Part shown: positions 6,905 to 10,516 of the stretch, in pieces
How the letters are laid out: each line of letters opens with the position of its first letter
Position numbering within the stretch: the stretch's first letter is position 1
Assembly (NCBI GenBank): GCA_020436865.1
Contig: JAGQXA010000435.1
Coordinates: 1-10,516 of the forward strand
Source of the DNA: Saprospiraceae bacterium
GTDB lineage: Bacteria > Bacteroidota > Bacteroidia > Chitinophagales > Saprospiraceae
Direction: 5' to 3'
DNA length: 10,516 nt
The notes under the pieces: generated by a model
What the model was told of the DNA's origin: nothing
Seen by the model: the letters and a program-made list of their open reading frames with translations, nothing else
The model's database searches: none
Position numbers and translations under genes: made by a program

Positions 6905-7750
6905 CTATAGTAAAGAACACCTATTCTGCGATTGCGTTGTATGATGCGCTAAATTTTTATCAAAATCCTGCTGATTTTTTTTTCGGCAGATCTCTTCAAA
7001 CCGCTCTTCGTACTGCGGATGGTTGGTACCCAGAAGCCGGTCCCAGAAGTTGAAATAAAGTCCGAAGTTATAACCGGCCTGCTGATGATGCAGATTGTGG
7101 TGAGTCGGGGTGTTCAACCATCTGCCGAAAGGGTGTCTGACAAATCCCGAGGGAAACCACTCGTAGCCGCTATGCCCCAGTACGTTCCAGAGTAGCGACC
7201 AGCTGGCGAACAGCAACAGCGCCAGTGGATGGATCGGGAACAGTATGACGGCCAGGGGAACGATCCCGATCTCCAGCACGGCTTCCAGCGGATGAAAAGA
7301 CAAGGCCGCCCACGGAGTCGGATTGTGCGAGAGGTGGTGGACCCGGTGCACGAACGGAAAAACCCGAGGATGATGCATCAGGCGATGCATCCAATAAAAG
7401 TAGGTGTCGTGGAGCAAGATGAGTCCTGCGACCGACCCGAGCAGATATCCCCAGCCAAAATCGCCGATCTCCTCATAGATCTGGGTCCAGCCGGCCTGGC
7501 GCAGACCATAGATCCCTACCCCCATCAGGGCGAAGACGAGGGCCGTGACGGCCGAGTGACGAATCTCCATCCAGATCTTCTTGCGGCCGGGGAAGCGTGC
7601 CTGGATCTTGTGCGACAAAAAGCGCGATCGATACCAGACATAAAGGATCAGGAAAGCCGGCCCGGCCGTCAGCAGATACCGGAGGAAAACGACGATCCCC
7701 GATAGAAGCGGGCCTTGCCACCAGTCGTAGTGTTCGATGAGGTAGGTCAT
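6905..7750 (-). CDS. Sterol desaturase / fatty acid hydroxylase superfamily membrane protein
   Basis: The 281-residue protein is an integral membrane di-iron oxygenase of the fatty acid hydroxylase superfamily. Hydrophobic segments lie at about 15-40, 66-84, 99-118 and 158-190. The histidine clusters that bind iron are complete and in the usual order: HDTYFYWMHRLMHH (114-127), HRVHHLSH (135-142) and HHNLHH (217-222). These enzymes use O2 to hydroxylate or desaturate lipids, sterols or carotenoids. The NPTPWAALSFHPLEA segment (143-157) and GLYFNFWDRLLGT (230-242) are common in bacterial members. The C-terminal 30 residues are polar and look disordered. The substrate cannot be named from sequence. 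The gene lies downstream of a lipoprotein gene on the same strand but is separated from it by a strong hairpin, so it may have its own weak promoter or depend on read-through. A terminator follows it. Confidence 0.9.
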   Translation of the reverse strand: MTYLIEHYDWWQGPLLSGIVVFLRYLLTAGPAFLILYVWYRSRFLSHKIQARFPGRKKIWMEIRHSAVTALVFALMGVGIYGLRQAGWTQIYEEIGDFGWGYLLGSVAGLILLHDTYFYWMHRLMHHPRVFPFVHRVHHLSHNPTPWAALSFHPLEAVLEIGIVPLAVILFPIHPLALLLFASWSLLWNVLGHSGYEWFPSGFVRHPFGRWLNTPTHHNLHHQQAGYNFGLYFNFWDRLLGTNHPQYEERFEEICRKKNQQDFDKNLAHHTTQSQNRCSLL

Positions 7751-7756
7751 GAGGGA

Positions 7757-7789
7757 GTAGAAAGATGAAGGTAGAAAGAAGAAAGATGG
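7757..7789. repeat. Purine-rich imperfect tandem repeat in the hydroxylase 5' leader
   Basis: GTAGAAAGATGAAG (7757-7770) is followed immediately by GTAGAAAGAAGAAAGATGG (7771-7789), an imperfect duplication. In the minus-strand transcript this is a polypyrimidine leader of about 30 bases just before the hydroxylase ATG at 7750. It may serve partly as the T-rich tail of the adjacent hairpin. No specific function can be claimed. Confidence 0.45.
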
Positions 7790-7820
7790 CCGGTCGGACC
7801 GCTTTTCGCGGTCCGACCGG
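7790..7820 (-). terminator. Hairpin terminator after the 7827-8549 lipoprotein gene
   Basis: A 13-bp perfect stem (CCGGTCGGACCGC on the plus strand with its complement at 7808-7820) closes a five-base loop, seven bases past the lipoprotein stop. In the minus direction it is followed by CCATCTTTCTTCTTTCT, a pyrimidine-rich but interrupted T tract. This fits an intrinsic terminator, perhaps leaky into the hydroxylase gene. Confidence 0.7.
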
Positions 7821-7826
7821 TACCGG

Positions 7827-8549
7827 TTACCAGTTGATGGTATGCGTTTGACCGTTAATGGTCACCGCCGCGCTTTGGTTGCCGAGGAAGGTAATGGTTC
7901 CGGAGATCGAGAACGACTGCCCGTCGCCATTCTCTCCGCTGAGGGTGAAGTCGCCCGTGCCTCCCGAAATTTCGTAGGTGCTCTTATCGATGCCGAGATC
8001 GGTGACGTCGACCGAGAATTCTGAAGAATAGGTTTGCTGGTTGAACACTTTCGAGGTTTGCGTGCCGCTGCGGGAATAGGCGCCGTTGACCAGGATGGTC
8101 TGGCCGATCAGCAGGTTGCCGACGTTCCATTCGCCTTCGGCGCTGTCCTGCGAAAGCAGGCGGGTGGTTTCGTAGCTGCCGGTAGTTTGGCGGACGTAGT
8201 CGACTGCATTGGGAATACCCTGTGGGGTACAGAGTACCGTCCAGCCCCAGCTAGAGGTGTAGTTGGCCGTAATGTTCGGCTTGTTCAGCGAGCGCACCAC
8301 CGTGCTGTCAAAGGTCATGCCGCAGGGATCGCCTCCGCCCTTTTCGACATAGGGTTCGGCCACATAGGCAGCATCGAGGGCCTCCTGGGTCAGCCCTTGG
8401 GTCGTATTGGCCAGGGCGCCTTCCACCAGATCGAGGGCTTCTTCATCGGAAAGGGCCGCAACGGGTTCGGCTTCTTCCTGCTGGCAGGAGGTCAGGGTGA
8501 TGGAGGCGGCCAGCAGTAGGGCCAGGGCGGTGATCATCAGGTCTTTCAT
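7827..8549 (-). CDS. Predicted surface lipoprotein of unknown function, divergent from the LytS/LytTR operon
   Basis: The 240-residue protein starts at the ATG at 8549, followed by a clear lipoprotein signal peptide (MKDLMITALALLLAASIT) and lipobox LTSC with the acylated cysteine at position 22. The open frame extends 76 codons further upstream, but that part is Pro/Arg-rich, crosses the operator array and lacks a signal, so I reject it. After the cysteine comes QQEEAEP, an acidic stretch resembling lipoprotein export signals that send Bacteroidota lipoproteins to the cell surface. About 30-75 looks helical, and the rest is Ser/Thr/Gly-rich and beta-like, ending GQTHTINW. Two cysteines remain in the mature chain, in GDPCGMTF and TVLCTPQG, and could form a disulfide. 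I recognise no family. The promoter region is shared with the kinase operon and carries two regulator-like boxes just upstream, so control by that system is likely. Confidence 0.85.
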   Translation of the reverse strand: MKDLMITALALLLAASITLTSCQQEEAEPVAALSDEEALDLVEGALANTTQGLTQEALDAAYVAEPYVEKGGGDPCGMTFDSTVVRSLNKPNITANYTSSWGWTVLCTPQGIPNAVDYVRQTTGSYETTRLLSQDSAEGEWNVGNLLIGQTILVNGAYSRSGTQTSKVFNQQTYSSEFSVDVTDLGIDKSTYEISGGTGDFTLSGENGDGQSFSISGTITFLGNQSAAVTINGQTHTINW

Positions 8550-8592
8550 TTTTCTGTTTTTGTAACGATTAGAAAATTGCGATTGACGGGCA

Positions 8593-8623
8593 CAAAGAAA
8601 GGAGCAGGGTAGGGGCTTCGCAA
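8593..8623 (-). promoter_or_regulatory. Promoter candidate for the 7827-8549 lipoprotein gene
   Basis: On the minus strand TTTCTTTG (8600-8593) matches the -7 consensus TAnnTTTG at seven of eight positions. A TTG (8623-8621) lies 20 bases upstream, the usual Bacteroidota -33 spacing. Transcription would start near 8586, giving a leader of about 37 bases. The two boxes at 8633-8661 lie immediately upstream of the -33 element, a typical activator position. Confidence 0.5.
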
Positions 8624-8632
8624 GAATCTTCA

Positions 8633-8661
8633 ACCAATGGCAGCGGCTTTTCAACCAGTGG
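8633..8661 (-). promoter_or_regulatory. Lipoprotein-side pair of LytTR-like boxes, 21 bp apart
   Basis: ACCAATGG (8633-8640) and ACCAGTGG (8654-8661) are direct repeats with starts exactly 21 bp apart. Both are embedded in TTCAACCA. Read on the minus strand they are CCATTGGT and CCACTGGT, similar to the published LytTR half-site [TA][AC][CA]GTTN[AG][TG], which occurs as direct repeats with 12-13 bp between copies. They lie just upstream of the candidate lipoprotein promoter. Binding by the regulator encoded at 9840-10516 is inferred. Confidence 0.6.
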
Positions 8662-8679
8662 TTTGTGGGCCATCCGGCA

Positions 8680-8751
8680 GCCGTTGGTTGAAGAGCTGGA
8701 GCCATTGGCGTTGCCGGGCAGACCGCTGGTTTATCCGTCCGCGCCGTTTGG
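8680..8751 (+). promoter_or_regulatory. Kinase-side row of LytTR-like boxes with 21-bp phasing
   Basis: On the plus strand the nonamers GCCGTTGGT (8680), GCCATTGGC (8701), ACCGCTGGT (8722) and GCCGTTTGG (8743) start at exact 21-bp steps. The first, third and fourth each fit the LytTR half-site consensus [TA][AC][CA]GTTN[AG][TG] at eight of nine positions; the second is weaker. The last box ends 12 bases before the -7 element of the kinase promoter. Two-turn phasing puts all copies on one face of the helix, as expected for cooperative dimers. The regulator is inferred to be the neighbouring LytTR protein. Confidence 0.62.
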
Positions 8752-8762
8752 GGGGTAATTTG

Positions 8763-8770
8763 TAGCTTTG
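8763..8770 (+). promoter_or_regulatory. -7 promoter element of the LytS/LytTR operon
   Basis: TAGCTTTG is an exact match to the Bacteroidota -7 consensus TAnnTTTG, and its last base lies five bases before the kinase ATG. No good -33 TTG sits about 20 bases upstream; a regulator-like box is close by instead, suggesting dependence on an activator. If it is used, transcription would start at or next to the ATG, giving a leaderless or nearly leaderless mRNA. Confidence 0.5.
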
Positions 8771-8775
8771 GAGGC

Positions 8776-9843
8776 ATGGACCTGCGAAAAAAGACCGGTC
8801 AGCCCCGCCTGCTCGTTTGGCTGCACCTTTGCTTCTGGCTGGTATATTACGGCGTACACATTTTCATTTTCAGCAATTTCTTGCCGCTGGAGATCGTGTG
8901 GATCCGTTCGTTGCTTGCCAACGTCTTACCGCTGGCCCTGGTATTTTACGTCAATGTCTACCTGGTGGATCGCTGGCTGGAACGGGGCGGCTGGTGGCAA
9001 TATGCCCTGATGGCCGCTGCCCTGGTCGTCGTGGTGCTGGGGTTGCGGGTACAGCTCAATCTGCTGTTTCCGGAGGTCGACCGAGAGCTCGTCCTGTTGT
9101 CGCCGCGCGATACCTACCGCATCGGGGCGCTGCTGACCAACGTGAGCATCCTGCTGCTTAGCGCTTTTTACGCCTCTTTGCTGAACCGCTATCGACAGGC
9201 GCAGCGCCAGCAGGCGACCATTCGCGAGCAGCAGGAGGCGCAACTGCAATTTCTGAAGGCGCAGATCAACCCCCATTTCCTGTTCAACACCCTGAACAAC
9301 ATCTACTCGCTGGCGGTCGTTCGTTCGGAAAAGACCGCCGGCATGGTGCTGCAATTGTCGAACCTGCTGCGGTATGTGATCTATGAGAGCCAGTCGGAGC
9401 AGGTCGAACTGGAAAAAGAGGTATCGCACATCCGCAAGTTCATCGAGCTGTTCCAGATGCGCAGTGAAACGCCACTCGACATTCGCTTCGGATCAGAGGG
9501 AGATCTCCAGGGAGTGCAGATCGAGCCGATGCTGCTGATCCCGTTGGTAGAGAACTGCTTCAAGCACTGCGATTTCGATACCAATCCGAAGGCCTATGTG
9601 CGCTTGAGGCTTGTCTTGCGGGAAGGCAGCCTGCACTTCGATACCCTCAACACCAAGAACGATGCCGACCGGCAAAAGGACCGGACCGGCGGCGTCGGAC
9701 TGCAGAATATCCGGCGGCGGCTGGAGCTGAAATTCCCCGGTCGCTTTCGCCTGGAAACGGAAGATCGCGGCGAGCTGTTTGCCGTGCGTTTGTCGTTCCC
9801 CGTGAACGCCGCCCGGTCCGAAAAACCTCTTATTGCGCTATGA
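8776..9843 (+). CDS. LytS/YehU-type sensor histidine kinase
   Basis: This 355-residue membrane kinase senses an unknown signal and phosphorylates the LytTR regulator encoded by the next gene. Four hydrophobic helices lie at about 12-33, 43-65, 75-97 and 116-137, without a large periplasmic domain. A short Gln-rich coiled coil (138-160) leads to the His_kinase domain: the phospho-acceptor motif KAQINPHFLFNTLNNIYS contains His167. The ATPase part has the N box PLVENCFKH (Asn260) and the G box GGVGLQNIRRRL (305-316). Length and order are standard for Bacteroidota members. The ATG at 8776 is the only start before the first helix. GGAGG occurs one base before it, too close to act as a normal ribosome site. 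The stop TGA overlaps the regulator start as ATGA, so the two are probably translationally coupled. Confidence 0.93.
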   Translation: MDLRKKTGQPRLLVWLHLCFWLVYYGVHIFIFSNFLPLEIVWIRSLLANVLPLALVFYVNVYLVDRWLERGGWWQYALMAAALVVVVLGLRVQLNLLFPEVDRELVLLSPRDTYRIGALLTNVSILLLSAFYASLLNRYRQAQRQQATIREQQEAQLQFLKAQINPHFLFNTLNNIYSLAVVRSEKTAGMVLQLSNLLRYVIYESQSEQVELEKEVSHIRKFIELFQMRSETPLDIRFGSEGDLQGVQIEPMLLIPLVENCFKHCDFDTNPKAYVRLRLVLREGSLHFDTLNTKNDADRQKDRTGGVGLQNIRRRLELKFPGRFRLETEDRGELFAVRLSFPVNAARSEKPLIAL

Positions 9844-10516
9844 CAACGATCAAGACCCTGTTGGTCGACGACGAGTTTCTCGCCCTGAACCTGCTCGAAA
9901 ACTTCATCGGCAATCTGCCCGATCTGCAGATCGTCGGGAAGGTGAAATCGCCCATGCAAGCGCTCGATATCCTGCAAAAAGAGGAGGTCGACCTACTTTT
10001 CCTCGACATCCAGATGCCGACCCTGAGCGGAAACCAGTTGCTGCGCACTTTGCCTCGCCCGCCGGCGACCATCTTCACGACGGCCTATGCGGAGTTCGCG
10101 CCGGAGGCATTCGACCTCAATGCCGTGGACTACCTGCTCAAACCCTTTTCCTTCGAACGCTTCCTGCAGGCGGTGAACAAGGCCCGTGAGCAATTGCGAA
10201 GCCGCCGGATCGCTCCGGGCGATGCAGCACCGGCCGAGGCCGATTTTTTCTCCGTGAAGGTCGACGGCAAGGTGCAGCGGATCCGCTTCGACGAGATCCT
10301 CTTCATCGAGGGCCTGAAGGAGTACGTGCGCATCCATACGGAGGCCGGCCGGTTCGTGACCCTCGAGAGTTTGCAGCATCTCGAACAGGTGCTACCCGAA
10401 GAGAAATTCATGCGGGTACACAAGTCGTACATCGTGGCCGTAGATAGAGTACGGGCCTTGAACGGCAACTTGCTGGAACTCGGCGCCCAGCAAGTGCCTA
10501 TTAGCCGGCGGCGGCG
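9840..10516 (+). CDS. LytTR family response regulator (C-terminus cut by window edge)
   Basis: Translation from the ATG at 9840 gives 225 complete codons and is still open at the window end. The receiver domain (about 4-118) has the acidic pair Asp10-Asp11, phospho-acceptor Asp56 in LLFLDIQMP, Thr80 in TIFTTAY and Lys101 in DYLLKPFSF, so it should be phosphorylated normally. A short Ala/Pro linker (123-134) leads to the LytTR DNA-binding domain from about 135. It shows IRFDEILFIEGLKEYVRIHT, the family signature FMRVHKSYIV (190-199) and VPISRRRR at the edge. LytTR domains usually end soon after this Arg-rich motif, so only some 10-20 residues are likely missing. The gene overlaps the kinase by four bases. 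It is the natural candidate to bind the 21-bp phased boxes upstream of the kinase. Confidence 0.93.
   Translation, partial: MTTIKTLLVDDEFLALNLLENFIGNLPDLQIVGKVKSPMQALDILQKEEVDLLFLDIQMPTLSGNQLLRTLPRPPATIFTTAYAEFAPEAFDLNAVDYLLKPFSFERFLQAVNKAREQLRSRRIAPGDAAPAEADFFSVKVDGKVQRIRFDEILFIEGLKEYVRIHTEAGRFVTLESLQHLEQVLPEEKFMRVHKSYIVAVDRVRALNGNLLELGAQQVPISRRR

Noticed and set aside
7229..7705. 158-codon plus-strand frame
   Set aside because: It lies opposite the membrane hydroxylase, whose histidine clusters establish the minus-strand frame.
8627..8694. Imperfect inverted repeat (18-bp arms, 16 matching) read as an attenuator hairpin
   Set aside because: The arms are simply boxes 1 and 3 of the operator array with shared flanks. 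The loop would be 32 bases, and the region lies upstream of both predicted start sites, so it is not transcribed from these promoters.
8550..8777. 76-codon upstream extension of the 7827-8549 lipoprotein
   Set aside because: It would bury the signal peptide inside the protein and run across the divergent promoter and operator array up to the kinase start.

Overview
The window looks like a high-GC chromosome segment from Bacteroidota, most likely a Lewinella-like member of the Saprospiria. This is inferred from style, not from a database match. The clues are Bacteroidota-type -7 promoter elements (TAnnTTTG) with no useful Shine-Dalgarno sites, signal-peptide lipoproteins with an acidic stretch after the lipobox cysteine, a secreted TPR-CHAT protein, and a LytS-type kinase with a LytTR regulator.

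Layout from left to right. (1) 1-278, minus: the first 92 codons of a MarC-family membrane protein, cut by the window edge. (2) 279-714: AT-rich non-coding DNA. (3) 715-5473, plus: a two-gene envelope proteolysis module. A membrane-anchored subtilisin-like (S8) peptidase with an adhesion-like jelly-roll domain is followed, after a short gap holding a perfect hairpin, by a 922-residue protein with signal peptide, TPR array, CHAT caspase-like domain and C-terminal membrane anchor. (4) 5494-6174, minus: an unknown lipoprotein, convergent with the CHAT gene. (5) 6264-6647, plus: a hotdog acyl-CoA thioesterase. (6) 6648-6904: a convergent gap with two minus-strand intrinsic terminators and a 7-codon leader-like ORF. 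(7) 6905-7750, minus: a sterol-desaturase/fatty-acid-hydroxylase family membrane di-iron enzyme. (8) 7827-8549, minus: a second lipoprotein, followed by a strong hairpin terminator. (9) 8550-8775: a shared divergent promoter region. (10) 8776-10516, plus: a LytS-type histidine kinase overlapping by ATGA with a LytTR response regulator, which the window end truncates slightly.

The most notable structure is in the divergent region. Two boxes point toward the lipoprotein and three or four boxes point toward the kinase. Within each row the spacing is exactly 21 bp, and the first four boxes are mirror-symmetric about base 8671. The boxes resemble the published LytTR direct-repeat consensus and flank both promoters. 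The simplest reading is that the regulator encoded next door binds here, controls its own operon and switches the divergent lipoprotein gene. The second point of interest is the pairing of two different protease folds, S8 and CHAT, both predicted to work outside the cytoplasm.
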